From assembly GCA_034336665.1 (NCBI GenBank), contig JAPFBE010000013.1, positions 19,757,056 through 19,821,055 on the forward strand: 64,000 nt of DNA. The letters run 5' to 3'. Below, in pieces: positions 45,306 through 58,001 of the stretch. The DNA is from Luscinia megarhynchos. Lineage: Eukaryota > Chordata > Aves > Passeriformes > Turdidae. A program made the position numbers and the translations under genes. Under the pieces are notes generated by a model. It ran no database searches and was not told the DNA's origin. It saw only the letters and a list, made by a program, of their open reading frames with translations. Every line of letters begins with the position of its first letter. Position 1 is the stretch's first letter.

Positions 45306-48300
45306 ATATGGTGGTGAATGATGCCCCCAAAATTGTTTTAGCAATCTGTCTGCCAGGCTGTACATCTGCAGTGAAATCGAGGTAAAGCTGTCTTCTGTTG
45401 TTCTAGGTGGCTCTAGGAAAAATCAGGCAAGCTTCCATGTAATTCACTTCACCTTTACTTTAGTGACAAACGTCATATGGAGGTCAGATGCAGCCCTGGA
45501 CCAGGACAGACTGTGGGCTTTTGGACCTGGTACAAGCTGTGTGTATGGATAATCCCTGTGTAACCCCTCCCCTAACAGTAGCTGGCAGACAGGAACTGGA
45601 CATGTTCTCTATCTGATGTGTTTCAATGTCCTCAGGTCCTTGCTGTCTCCTCCTATAGAAGTTCCTTTCCACCCAAGTAAATACCAGGCAAACAAATCCA
45701 TTTGTGTAACATATGCTGGTCAATTGCACTAATCTTGCCCTGAGAAGTCTGCTGTCCAAAAGGGACATGTTGCTTCTTTTATGTATTCTGTCAGCTTGCA
45801 ATAAAACGTTTTCTCAAGATTTGCTCAAATCTTTGTTTTTAGTTGCCTTGAGCAGTTGTTTGGTTTTGTTTGTTTGTTTGCCTGTCTTTGTTTTGTTTTT
45901 TGTATTGCTTATAGTGAGAAATCTAGTTTCTGCAGCCTTTAAATGTGTTCAGTAATTTCTCTGTTAGAAATGTTGATAAAAATAGACAGTCAATATAAGA
46001 ATGTAGAAAGGTCAGGAAGCTCCAGGAGTATGCTCTATTCCCCTGTCATTGGAAGAAAAACATGATTCATTTTATAAACTAATCAAGATTTCTTGGAATA
46101 TTAATTGAGGCTTAGGACCCAGTAGGCCATGGAGAAAAGGCTGACATTTGGAAAGCTTATTTCTAGCTTAAGTGTGTTATGGCTTATTCATAAATATTAG
46201 CTCTTGGACTGGTGTTGTCCTTTTGCTGAAATTAATTTTTTCTTTCATTTTTTAAAATGTGGTATTGGGTTTTTTTGGCTGTGTTTTGGGTTTTTTTTTT
46301 TTTTTTAACTGCTGTGCTTGGCAGCACTTCACAAATTGAATTCTGAATACAGTTTTACACTGTCTCATTCGGTCTGTCCTGTGCTGAAGGAGGAGATGCT
46401 TGCTTTTTCCTCAGCTGCACATTCCTGCTGCTCCCTTTGTCCAACCTCTGCATGCTGCAGCCTCAGAGCAAGCTGTGTGGACCTGTGATCTCCCTCAGCT
46501 TGATGCCAGGGCACTGTGGGAGAAGAGGGACTCCATTCTGATGGGCAGCTGCTGTCAGATCAGATTAAAAGTGCTTTGCAACTGCAATCCCAGTATTAAT
46601 TTTGCTGCCCAACCAAGAAGAAGTTTGGTTTTATTTCACTCCTTTCCGTTGCTGTGTTCATCCCAGTGCTCCTTTCTGTGCAGACTCAGTTGAAATTCAG
46701 CCATCCTGAACTTGGTGAGCAGAGCTGTCTGCACTATTTCAGAGTCATTATTACTAGTGTTTTGTACAGTGCCACAAACTCTACCCTTTTTCTTCTGGAA
46801 ATACTTCAGATTCACCCTATGGTCATGTTTGCCTCTTTCACAGAAGCTAAGCTTCCATTTTGGATGGCACTGATGAAAGAGCTTTATTTCCCCTTGCTGC
46901 TGAGGGGAACCTATGATCTGGGACTCCTTGCAACTTTTACAGTATTATCTGAACCAGCCTGCTTACTGCTGTGAGGTTTTGTTAAATTATTGGTGCTACC
47001 AAAAAAGCTGGAGCAGAGGGAAACTTTGAATAAGGAAGAAGATGCATTTCACTATCAAAGGGTGAAACCCTGGTAGCACTTGCACTGACTTAACAGATGT
47101 GCAATAGGAGTCAATAAAGAAACTGTCTTTTCCCCCAAAAATGTCTGACCTATTCAGGACCTTACATAAAATCTGATGTCTGACTGTTGAATGTGTGATT
47201 CATCCCTAAATTCAGTATGGGAGTAGGAAAATAGAGGAGGAAGAAACACAGCGGGCAGTAGGAAATTCAACCTCCACAGTATGCTTTATACCCGATGTAA
47301 TTTCAGCTGGTGTTCAGCTTGGTGCAACAAAAAAGCTTAACCATTGCATCCCATGTTGTAAGGAGCTAGGTGATGTGTGAAATCAATTTGACCTGAAGAA
47401 ACAAGGGGATGCAGTCTGCTGCCCTAAATAACTAACTAAAAGCTATCATCTTGCATCTGACAGCAGCAGCGGCCTAATTGGATGTTAAAAATATGCCTGC
47501 CAGTCTTTTGAAAAGTGCATGTTTGCATGGCAGCGAGAACTGGTACTTTGGCCTTTGTACAGGATGTCAAAAACCAAGGGCTGATGTCTGAGATAATGTC
47601 TGAGTGTGTAATGGCTGCTTCCTCTCGCTGCCTAGGATCTGCATCCCCAGCTTCTGACTCATGCTGAGGTGCAAGATTTTCAGCAGAAAGCCAGCTCATT
47701 TTTACACTCCTGCAGAATTCTATCCTGACTTTGCAGAAGCCTTGTTTTCAGGATACCTGTATGTTTTTGTTAGCTTTTTTTTCTGGTATTATTTTCTTTA
47801 ATCAGGAAGGTATAAAGCTGGTGCACAGGTCAGTGATCCAGAAGAATCACTGCATGGCACAGCCCCCTGTAAAGTCCCCTGCTCTGGAGGGACAAATTTT
47901 ATCTGTGATTGCCTGTTAGTGTCAGCAGCCCAGATTCACTTTTCAGAAAGAAGAAAGCAAGCAAAAATAAGGTGTGGGTGAGGGGGAAGGACCAATTCAA
48001 AGTAGAGCCACAGACACCTCAATGTTTGGGGTGGTATTTTTTTCCCTTTCACTGCCTGGCAGTGAGTTGCTGGTATATTTTTTTTTCTTCCAAATCCAGC
48101 AGATGGTGTTAGCTGGCTATTTAATGACTTGCATGGGACAGAAAGATCCTGGGGATAGAGCTGGGAGGATGCAAGAAAGAACGGTTTTACAGGGATGTTC
48201 AGTGAATCTGAAAGCTGTGATAGGCTCTGTTTTAAGCATCTGTGTGTATGTTTTCAGCTTACTACTACTAGGAGGTGGGGAGTTTCAGAGCTGTAGTACT

Positions 48301-51300
48301 TGATTTAAATTGAGGTTTTGGTGATATTTATATTTTCCTCCCTAAAGGTTTAGGTATGCTTGAGGCAATGGAGCCAAATGAATATAGCCAATGGCCCTCA
48401 TTGAGCACTTTGGGGTTGGGAGGTGTAAAAATTATTTTGGTATTTATTTTTTAATTGGATTTTTCCTTGCATGCAGCTTAAATGGAAAAGTGCAGTGGTA
48501 CAAATGCTCTGCAGTGCACTCCTGTGACAGAAGGGTTTCCTAAATCCCACAGCCCATACAAAGGAGACGAGTGAGGTGGAATGAATAAGATGTGAGTTCA
48601 GCAGGTTGTCCACTGTCCAGCCAGCCTGAAACATGGCATCAGTTTCTGACTGCTTTTTGTTAGCTGAGTGATGAATGCACTGGACCTTGATCAAGCTCCT
48701 AGAGAGCAAGTGTCAGTCTATACTGACCTGGTTCTTTTACAGATGATATTACATGAGGAAACTGATGTCTGAAATTTATGAGTACCTCTGGGTAGGAAAA
48801 AAAATCAGCCTGAATAGATATAGACACAGATGGGCTGTAACTTGCTACCATTTAGGAAAGATCTTGGGGATACTGTGAGTATTTCAGACTGACTGGTGAG
48901 CACACAGCAGTTAAAGTAAAGAATTGTAGAGAAAAGTAGTCAAACATCTGATCTGTGGCTGTGTAAGCCAGTGGTGTGACCCACCTCTCGAACACTCTAG
49001 CCAGTTCTAACAACTGTCTTAAAGTTTTTAGAAGAGTATGAAAAAGTGTGGAAGAGTGCATAACTAGTTTGACTTCTCACCCTGGAAATGAAGGGACTGC
49101 GGTAGGATATGGGGAATGCTGTAAATAAGGGATATGTGAAAGAGGAAAAGGGCAAGATTATTACTATTTATTAATGTAATTGGAGAAAATGCCCTAAAAC
49201 TTTGTGTGGGTTATTTTTTTTTGTCTATTTGGGTGTTTTTTAAGCTTACTGGTTCCCAAAGTGCACAAGGAAATTGTGGAGCTTGTTTTTCACTTGGGTT
49301 TTTTTTATGGCTTTTTTTTTTCCTTCTTTGTGGAATTAGGAGAAATAAATATATCTAAAACAAGTTGGGCAAATTCAAAAGCTTCAGTGTTGGCTGTGAA
49401 GCATGCCTGCATGAATGCAGGTTCTGGCAACATGAGAGGAGTCAGCCTGCAATTTCCTTTTCTAGTGTTTTGCCAAGCATAGTGTTTGCTGGCAATTTCT
49501 GATGGATCAGTATAGGTATGTTCAGTAGTTACTCTGAGTGCCACTGGAAATGGGATTACAAATTTCCTTTCCTGTGAGATGATGATGCATATTTAAGTGA
49601 TGGATTTTAGAGGTGGGGTTCTACAGGTGTGTTACTATGGGCTTAGAGGTATCTCTGGCAACCAGTGTGTGACTCAGCTCCCTTATAGAGCTCAGCCTGC
49701 TTCTGCCTTTTAAGCAGCCTGAGCCCTAGGGTAAGATTCACCTTAACATCAAATGGTTAACAGACTGACACAGAAAATCATCAGCACAGAAGCCTTGACG
49801 TGCCAGTCAAGGGGATAATTTATACAATCCCAGGAAATAATTGTTTTTATGAAGAGGCATCTTTTAATGCTGGCATAATGCAGTCTACTTGTTAGACTTG
49901 TTCCTGAGGAGTCATTTAAAAAAGCACACATTGGGGTATAAAAATATCTCCTGGGTAGAGGTACAAGAAATGAAAGTATGAGTACTTTCATGAGAGAGTA
50001 GCATGACTTGTCTGCAAATAGACTGCAGGACTGCTGAGTTTTGCAAGGATTTTTTTTTTTTTTTGAGGTTATTCCTCTGACAGGATGAGGCTGATTTCTG
50101 TCCTGCAGTGCATAAATCGACACCCACTAATTAGAATAATTTATGGTATGGTATTTAATCTTAGAGCATCCTAAAGCAATTCACAGCCTACTCTCCACAA
50201 AGACAGCCTTATCAATACCTGATCTGGGAAGCTGAGTCATGCCCAAAGTGTGCCCAGCCCTTTCCTAGGGCTGTGTGTCCATTCCTGCCTGCAGAGGGAC
50301 TCCCCACCTGCCCCAAATAGAAAAACACCCTCCAGGAAGCCCTCCTACCTGTGTTCTGGTATTCATGGCCAGCTTGCAGAATCCTTTAGAGGAGGGAGGG
50401 CTGTGATCTTGCCTCATGCCCTGAGTTTTCACTGGGGATCTGCTTTCCTTGTGTTGGATTGCTCAAAGACAATAAAAGAAAAACCCGTGTAAGGGAAAAG
50501 CTTCTGGTTAGTGCATCTCAAAGGCCTTGCTGGTTAGAAGGATAATGTTGTGGATGCTAGTACTGCCTTGATATCTGATGCATATTGCAATTCTGCATTG
50601 CAGATGTGATACAGATGAGCTGGCTGAGTGTGTAATGTACTCTGTGCTTAGGCATTAAAGTTCCTTAGGTTTGCTTAGTTCTTGGTTATTTTGAAAATTC
50701 TCTTAACTGCTTTCATCCCTTCTGGACGTCCACAGATGATGTCTTTGGTGGAAACAGACTCGTCCTCACATTTGCAGACAATAATTCTCTTAAGTTAGTG
50801 GGATCTGGTTGGGTTTTTTTTCATTCTGCTGATGTCAGTTTAGCTTATCAGCTTCTGAAGCAGCTGCCTGTGTCTCCATCCTGTGTGGGCTGAAGGGGAG
50901 CAGAGGATCTCAGAATGGTCCTTGGCAGCCAAGAGGGTGCAAGTTCATAAATAACTGTTGCTGTGGTAACACATCAGCAATGTCCCTGCGCTGAGTTTTC
51001 ACTGCTAGGTGCTAACACTTAAAATTATTAACTCAGACTGGAAGTGGTGGTGGTGGCAGAGCTGCAAAATGGGATTAACCACTTGAGGTGTGTGTTAAGC
51101 AAAACATTCAGTCCTTGCCTAGATGGCTCTGAAGATTGGATAACACAGTTTTTAGTGGGTTTGGGCTCTTTAGTGATCCAGATAGAAAATGTGGGTTCAC
51201 AAGTGCAATAGTGGGTAAATCCCCAGGCTTTCCTTTGTCTTCATATTGACTGTCTTAGCAAAAAGTCCAAGGGCTGATACGAGAAACTGGTGCACTTTAG

Positions 51301-52788
51301 ATATGTTCGAAAATCCTCCTTTCCTTGCCAATGACCACTAACCAAATACTGCTGAGAATCTACAGAGGTGTTGTCCACACTGAGGCCAAGTCGTCAAAAT
51401 CTTTGGGATGGTTTCAGCACAAGTTCAGTGATACTGAAAGAATAAATTGAAGCATTGCCTTGGAATCTGAACATCTTTATTTCTTCTCCCAGTTATGCTT
51501 CTTGAAAACAACTTGCTCTATTTTTAGAGGCCATCTACAAATAACATTTTTAATCTTACATGTATTAATATTCTCTCTGGAATGGGAGAGCAGCATGCAT
51601 TATTCAAATGGCCTGCATGTTTGTTTGTGTTTTGGTCTTCATTATGAAATCAAGTTGAGTGAGATTAATTTAACTGTATTTACACTTTGTTTTATTTTTT
51701 GGTGTATGCACTAACTTGGTCCCTAAATAATCTTCCTGGGATGAAGAAAGGTTTATTTTGTCTTTTGTTTTTTTTCCCCCTGGATGTGTTTTTGTTTGTT
51801 TGCTCTTTTTTTTTTTTCCTTTTTATATGAAAATATGTTTCTTACTTCTAATCATATAGCAGCTCTGGAGCTTGAGAGGTCTACTCTTTCTACAATATCT
51901 CCTATTTCCAGAGTTAATTAAATCATGTCTGCTTTAGTTTATATAAACTATCTTTTTTTCTGGTAGTAGCTTTGAATTTTGTAGTTTATAAGCCTGGATT
52001 TAAAAGGAAGTCTTTTAATAACTTCTCTCTGCTACTTCATCTTTTCTCACACAAAATATGTTTAGTTAGTATGAAATATGATGATTGCTTCTGGGCTTCT
52101 TGATGATATCTTAAGATATTTACTCCTGTACTGTTCATGGAGGGTCACATTAATGTACCTTAAATGACCATGTTTTGCCTGATGATTTGGTACAGAGCTT
52201 TCAGGAATTTCAGATAAAGCAACTGCTATATAACATTGGATCTTATTGATTCTTATGAACTGTTGATCTTCTGTGAACTTTTGGGAATCAGCAGATTTTG
52301 CTTGAAGAATCCTCCCTGTATCTCCTTATGATACATATCTCAAACTTAACCTAATCTCTTATTTTCCCTAGTAAAGCAGTGTTCCTTTCGGATTTCAAAT
52401 TATTCAGGAAATGCTGGTCTGCCATTGGTGTGAAATAACTCAACAGCCTCACAGTGATTTGGTGCTGGAGAACTGACAGTGTTGCTTTCTTGCCAACATG
52501 GGCAATGTAAGTCTGTGGAGCTCCTCTGTGACCATTATTGAAGAATAGATAAATTTTGGAAGTGGGTCAGTATGCAGCCTCCCAACATGGTTCCTAAATT
52601 GATTCACTCCACATTTAAGCCAAATCTTCTTCTGGAAGATTGGAACAGATGAAAGTCACCTTTTCTGCAAGTGTGTGATTCAGCCTGCCTGTTCTGCAAA
52701 ACTTTCTGAACTTTGACCAGGTCAGAAAACCTTCTGTGCTAATTTGCTTTTGGCTGCTTCAAAGGTAGAGCATGAGCTGAGGGATCTC
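45306..52788. other. intergenic, no gene recognised
   Basis: About 7.5 kb of AT-rich DNA with T-runs (for example 46291-46306 and near 51760-51820). ORFs reach 124 codons on either strand but show no motif, signal or family likeness. No LTR, CR1 or coding exon was recognised. The cytokine XCL1, expected further along in some vertebrates, was not seen. Confidence 0.5.
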
Positions 52789-53219
52789 CTTATGGCCACT
52801 GTGGGTGCACAAAATAGGACTGGGCCACCCAGGGAATCTGTGGCGTAATATACAGAGAGACAGGAACAATGGAGTTGCCAAAAAACAAAGAACTTTTAAT
52901 GTATAAAATAACAAACATGAAACTGCATGGTACAAGGGCAACCTCCAAACACCTCAAACCCCAGAAAGCACAGAGGTACATAGATGGGGTAGAGGGTACA
53001 GGATCCAATCAATAATGAGGATAAGGAACAAAACCATATATGTAGCTGGCCACCAGCCAACCCTATATTGAAACTAAGAACAACATCTTATTTGTAACTA
53101 GCTAGTTAACATATTTATTCCCATGAGACAACTCTTCTCTAATCTCTCTCCATTATGTCAAAGGATGTCCCTGTTCCTAGCTAGGTGTCTCCCAAGGTTT
53201 GAAGCTGAAGCTCTCTGCA
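52789..53219 (-). mobile_element. 3' LTR of the provirus
   Basis: It matches 58002-58433 along its whole length. Shared words include 'gccacccagggaatctgtgg', 'caatggagttgccaaaaaac' and 'ctagctaggtgtctccca'. On the minus strand the poly(A)-type region is 'ttaaaagttctttgttttttgg'-like near 52870-52900. The upper edge is approximate because the env frame runs into it. Confidence 0.85.
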
Positions 53220-54611
53220 TCTGCAGGTGAAGCCAGCTCACTGTCCACTCCAATTTCCACATCTCTCTCTTCTTTTTGTACCAAAAACACTCTCTGTAAA
53301 TATTCCTTAAACATGCATCCTATCAAACATGGAAACAATATTAGCACTACAGAAATGATAATAATTAATAAACCTGTCTTGCTAATGAAACTATTGACAC
53401 TGGTAGACCCCAGCTCCTGAATAGTCCAGAAGTCCAATCCTTATCTTGTTTTTGGAGTTTCTTGACCCCTTCTTTAAATACTTGAATACTTAATGATACT
53501 TAATACATAATGATGGATGGATTTGCTCTGGTCTGAGTTTCATGCAGCACATGCCCTTGAAGTCTTTGCAGCTATGTCCCTGAGCTAGCAAAAGGAAGTC
53601 TATGGCAGCTCTCCTCTGTAGGGTGGCATGTCTGATGCTCTCAGCATCTGTCAGTAGCTCACTCAGTGCTTTAGCTGCAGTGTTGGTTTGCCTACTTAAC
53701 CAACACCCAAGACTGTCTAAAATTTTTAAAGCTTATGCTGCAACAGCCCAAGGAACCAATATGGATGCTGCTACTCTTTGTCTGAAATTCCAAAAATTAA
53801 TTTCATCTTTGCCATCTGCTTCAAATTGGTGACTGAATCTTTTTTTTTTGCCTAATTTTTCTGTTATGGGTTATTGTGAAGTTGAGTGTTATCAGGGTAA
53901 ACCTCCCCAAGCTGCGTGGTCTGCCCTTGATGTGTGATGGGATAGTAGGCCATGCTCTGTCTCCACAAATGAGAAAAGTTCCCAATGGTAACTGTAATGG
54001 GGAATCATTGAGCCAGGAGAGAATGGATGAGGTCTAATTACACCATATGCTTTCATTTTTGTACGACAGGATGATGGGAGGAAACATCTCACCATACATT
54101 TTGCTCATCTCTTATGTTTTTGGATGTCCTATGTATTTTTTGTATTCCTTCTATCTTATTCACGTAATGAAATTTAACACAAGTTGATTTTGACAGAGCA
54201 TGAAATTTCTAATTCTTGGGGTTCTAGTGGTGCATATGGCAGGTCCCAGGCCCAGTAATCCCAGTTTATCAAGTGAGGTTGTGAATCCATTTATTGTGAG
54301 GACACAATTACAGATGGTCTTTTTTTGTTAATAGCCACTGATCCACTGGTTGCTCTACTAAGCAGGTGGAAAAGGGGTTGTTTGGTGTAGCTACTGATAG
54401 AAACAGGATTTCTTGCCAAGTGTTAGCTAGTGTTACCCAAATATTTTGCTTTGGCTGTGTGACTTTGCAGGACTTCGAGGAACATGGGTAGATCAGGATG
54501 GCTGTAGTTAACAGGGGTCCTCTGGGGGTCATGTTCCACGGGGTAATCTGTGAAAACACTTAAGTGACACTTTAAAGATAGGTGCTTGGGAAAGTGATAA
54601 CATAGGGACAT
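53177..54611 (-). pseudogene. env remnant (SU and TM pieces), broken
   Basis: The 86-codon frame at 53177-53437 ends just before or in the 3' LTR. It has one strong hydrophobic helix followed by a charged tail, as in a retroviral transmembrane subunit. Upstream (about 53530-53830, minus) a second frame carries the ectodomain region with a CX6CC cysteine motif. Frames at 54308-54611 resemble the start of a surface subunit. The pieces lie in different frames with stops between them, so no intact envelope is encoded. Env lies in the expected place between integrase and the LTR. Confidence 0.7.
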
Positions 54612-54639
54612 CTTGCAGTGGGTGGGTGTCAGTCCTCAG

Positions 54640-55200
54640 GATGCCTTTCCTTGGGTCCTCCTTGTGGTTCTTCTTGTTGTGGCTCTAAGAATGGCTTGAT
54701 GTTCTTAGCAGGAACCCACTGAGGAACTTTACCTTGTTGAAGCACAAGCATAACTCTATCCCCAGGCAATTAGTGGAACTGGTCCTAAAATTTGGTGTGT
54801 TTCTGGGTCCTTAAATAACACTGAGGTCCTTCTCTTAGCTGTGCTTGTGTGGTATTTGAAAAATGCCTGATCCATGAAGGAATTTTTTAAAAAGTCAAAA
54901 ACACTTTACTGTGTGAGAGGCTTTACTGAGCCTCTCTATAGTAGATAAGGACTCTATTCCCCCCTTCTTTGTTGTTCTAAAAGGTGTTTTAGGGAAAGTC
55001 TGTGGGAGAATATGGGATACCTGTACTGTGTCTTATTCACCATAAGTTACAGAATTACTGTACTTCCTGGGGAACACAGAATGAACCATAAGCCATTTCA
55101 AGTTCTTGTGGGATACTCAGCATTGAGAGCCTGCAGGAAATGCTTAATAACACCTTTGGCTGCTTTACTTAGGAAAAAAACTGCAGTAAGTTGTAAATAC
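54640..55200 (-). pseudogene. pol integrase remnant, internally deleted
   Basis: On the minus strand, 54640-54840 gives an integrase C-terminal block with the short motif KVPQWVPAKNIKPFL, typical of the DNA-binding domain of alpha/beta-type retroviruses. Further up (about 55090-55190) is a stretch like the core region before the DNG motif. The part between, with most of the catalytic core, appears lost or scrambled, and stops interrupt all frames. Non-functional. Confidence 0.6.
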
Positions 55201-55544
55201 CTAACAGTTTGAAACTGCAACTGTACTCAGAATTCAACTGAAGAAGCTCAGAACCTCTGAAATGTTGAAGTTACTTCAGGAGGTAAGTATATGTTAAAGG
55301 TTTGGACTACCAGCTGCCACTGTAGAACATAGACTGTAAAGATAACATGGAGCTTTTTAGTAACACAATGTTAAACAGTACAATAATATAAAACCAGAGA
55401 ACAGAGCACATATAGTAAAATGGCCTTCCTATATGAATTATGAAAATAAAGTTATAGTAAAATCAGAGCAAAAAAGACCAAAATGTGGTAAAGGAAGACA
55501 GTTGTGATTCATTTTGTTCTCCAGTGTGTGTGCTAAAACAAAGA

Positions 55545-56006
55545 TTGGAGAGGTGCCTGTCATTTTTGGATGGCTTAAGATGCTTTATTTAAGGCATTTT
55601 TTGCTTCATTAGTTAGTTCTCAATGTAGTATCAGTCAGCTTTTGCATATTGTGAAGTGTCCTTAGGTCTTGTTCTCTCTTGAGGCCAGTCCTTTTTAAAA
55701 TGTCTGTTTGCTGCATTTTTGATGTTATCCAACACCTGCCTTGATGGGGCAGGTGGCTGAAACATTCATACTGTGGCTGCTCCTGTGGTGGTACAACTTT
55801 CCTGGCAGACAGAGCTTCCTCAGTCTCCTGCCTGATTGTCTGTGCTTGAAGAGCTGCTGAGTGCTCGGGAGTGTTGTCTTGTTCAAGGCTTTCTCAGCTG
55901 CACCCCCGATGTTATTCCTTCCCTTATTAGCTAGGAATACCTGATCCCAGGCGGCCTGAACATCAAGGAACCCCGGGCGCTGTGCCATCATGACAAGAAA
56001 ATACAC
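55545..56006 (-). pseudogene. gag/pol remnant (RT-RNase H junction and upstream piece)
   Basis: Minus-strand frames around 55560-55660 resemble the RT connection region, where an LQKL-type helix is followed by a KNALNKA-like stretch. A 93-codon frame at 55725-56006 reads as a retroviral internal piece, but its exact domain is not clear to me. At least one frameshift lies near 55850. Domain names here are tentative; location inside the provirus is the main support. Confidence 0.45.
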
Positions 56007-56019
56007 GTTTTGCCCCCCC

Positions 56020-56277
56020 CCCCAGCATTGGAGACAATCTGAGATTGTACACCTACTCAGACGGGTGACAAATTCTTTTTGGCATCCGTGTCTGTTTTTT
56101 TCCCTTGTGTTGGGGGGTGATTTTTTGTGTGTTTCTTAAAATAAACAAGTTTTTTTCCACTTTTCCCTCGGAGGAAGTTCTTCCTGGTAGTAGGAGGGGG
56201 GAGGAGTTCTGGGGGTTTGTTTCCTAGGGGGACTCCTTTGGGAGATTTTTCCCCTAATTTTGTCCGAAACCAGGACA
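56020..56277 (-). mobile_element. fragment of a second-family ERV LTR, minus
   Basis: On the minus strand it starts TGTCCTGGTTTCGGAC at 56277, the common start of an abundant bird ERV LTR group, and continues through 'aacttgtttattttaag' and 'cagacacggatgcc'. A C11 run is at 56013-56023. It abuts the other LTR piece at 56281 within 3 bp. The downstream edge is unclear. Confidence 0.65.
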
Positions 56278-56280
56278 CAC

Positions 56281-56751
56281 GGTGTTGGTAGCAGTACCAT
56301 TAAATGGTGGATGCAGTCCTCCTGTGGTTCAGTTGAAGCAGCGCTCTTATAGAAGGTGCAGTTTTCCTCTGAAGGTCCAGGGATGATGTGGAAAGGTCCG
56401 GTTTTCCTCTGGAATCCAGTGCAAAGAAGGTTCCTTTGGTGTTCCAAATCTCAGTTTTTATCTAGGTAGGAAAGGCTTGGCTCCTCCCCCTGGCTGGAGC
56501 ATCTCCCAGTGGGTTGATGTAATTTTATCAGTCATACAGTGGGAGTTAATGGCCCATTAGCAGATGATATCCTCCTGGAGGGAAGATGGGCTGTGGAAAA
56601 GATAAAGATGATGGCCCCACCTGGTTTTAAAGATGGTCCATTAGAAGATAATATGTCCCACGCGGAGATAAGGGTCACTGCCCCACCTGGCTTCAACAGA
56701 GGGTGATAGAATACACATTTCTGGCCCCATCCTGTATTGCAACCCAAGACA
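56281..56751 (-). mobile_element. partial LTR of the same family as 35699-36316, minus
   Basis: It aligns with 35843-36316 over its full length, for example 'tttttatctaggtaggaaag' followed by 'gcttggctcc', and 'gctggagcatctcccagtgg'. It starts TGTCTTGGGTTG at 56751 on the minus strand. The terminal ~145 bp present in the 35.7-kb copy are missing and the second-family LTR takes their place. It interrupts the gag remnant of the host provirus. Confidence 0.85.
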
Positions 56752-57744
56752 GTTATTCAGGACAGGCTTAGGGAGGTTTACTGCTCGGTCCTTGGGCTGC
56801 TTACACGCCCCTTCTAGTGTCAATCCAGCTCGTACTTGGACCCCTACATAATCTTGCAATAATCGGTTCAACAGTCTCTTAGAACAAAGCTGGTTTTTAA
56901 CCCCTGGATGACTCCGTGGGTGCCGCCGTGCTGGAAGGCGTCACTGCCGGAATCCGGCAGACCCGTGTCCCAGAGAGGCGCGGCCTGAGGCCGGATTGAG
57001 GCAGGAGGGCTGGAACCCGAGGGTAGGTGTGCTGCCTGACGCACAGGGAGGGTAGAACAGAGCGGGAGGGGCGGAACTGAGGGTGGAAAGCTGGAAATGA
57101 CTGGCGTTTTGCAAGGGGCGGGAGAAGGGACAAGGAGGAGTCGTGGAAAGCTGGGGGAAGGGACGGAGGGAGCCCAAGATAGCGTGGCTGCCGCCCTATT
57201 GGATTCTGTGGGGGGTTTGGGGCAGACACAGGGCAGCGGCAGCGCTGTATCCAACCGGGCAATCTGAGGGGAGAGAAGGAGGGGGCATGAAATGACAGGG
57301 TTTGCAGTCTGCACAGGGCCCCGTGTCTGTGATGGGTTCCAATCTCATGTCCCTCTCCCAGGATTGGCAGGGCTGGGAGCAGTTCCATGTTGCAAGGTGG
57401 TGGTGGGGGATGAAGTCTCGCAGCTTTTGTTCTGCTCTAGTAATTTTAAAAATTGTGCAAAATTCAGGCACTGTGCGAGGAGCTAGAGGGTCCTTGCAAG
57501 TGGTCATATCATAGCCTGGACCCCACCGTGTCCCAAGATGTGGGAGTAAGAATGTTACAGTGCGATCCAGGCCTTGTAGCGCACCCTGGCCCTGGGGCAG
57601 TGTGGTGTTGGGGAGATGAGGCAATACCCATTTAACAAGCGTTTTCAGATTGTGTTTGTCCACCATCTTTCTGTGGGCTGCTAAAAACTTGAAATCACCC
57701 ATATATACATCTCTCTCTACAGTTGCTAGCCTAGTGCCCATCAT
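56752..57744 (-). pseudogene. gag remnant (matrix and proline-rich region)
   Basis: A 182-codon minus frame (57744-57196) begins about 240 bp after the primer-binding site. It has the size and helix-rich start of a retroviral matrix protein, including LVKWVLPHLP. A second frame (57314-56868) continues with a proline-rich stretch typical of the region between matrix and capsid. A third (from 56871) gives a short capsid-like piece that runs into the inserted LTR. At least two frameshifts and an insertion break it. Confidence 0.7.
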
Positions 57745-57982
57745 GCAACCAGCCCAGTTTGGATGGGGTAGGATGTGCCCACCCTTTAGGAAAGGGTGAC
57801 AGTGCAGCTGTCCCTTCTCCCCTCACCTGCTTCCCACAGGTATCTCCAGGTTGGCTGGTCTCACTCCAGAAGTTGCCCAAAACTTTCCATGGAGGGCCTG
57901 ATGAATTTGTAATCTGAGGAGAAGTCCTATTGGTCAACTCTTCCCTGCTGACCCAGTTCTGGAGAATTCCCCTAATATGGAG

Positions 57983-58001
57983 GTCCCTGGTTCAGGCACC
58001 A
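57983..58001 (-). promoter_or_regulatory. retroviral primer-binding site, lysine-tRNA type
   Basis: On the minus strand TGGTGCCTGAACCAGGGAC directly follows the 5' LTR. It matches the lysine-tRNA primer site pattern with two C-to-T changes and one extra C. Its position fixes the provirus orientation. Confidence 0.82.
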
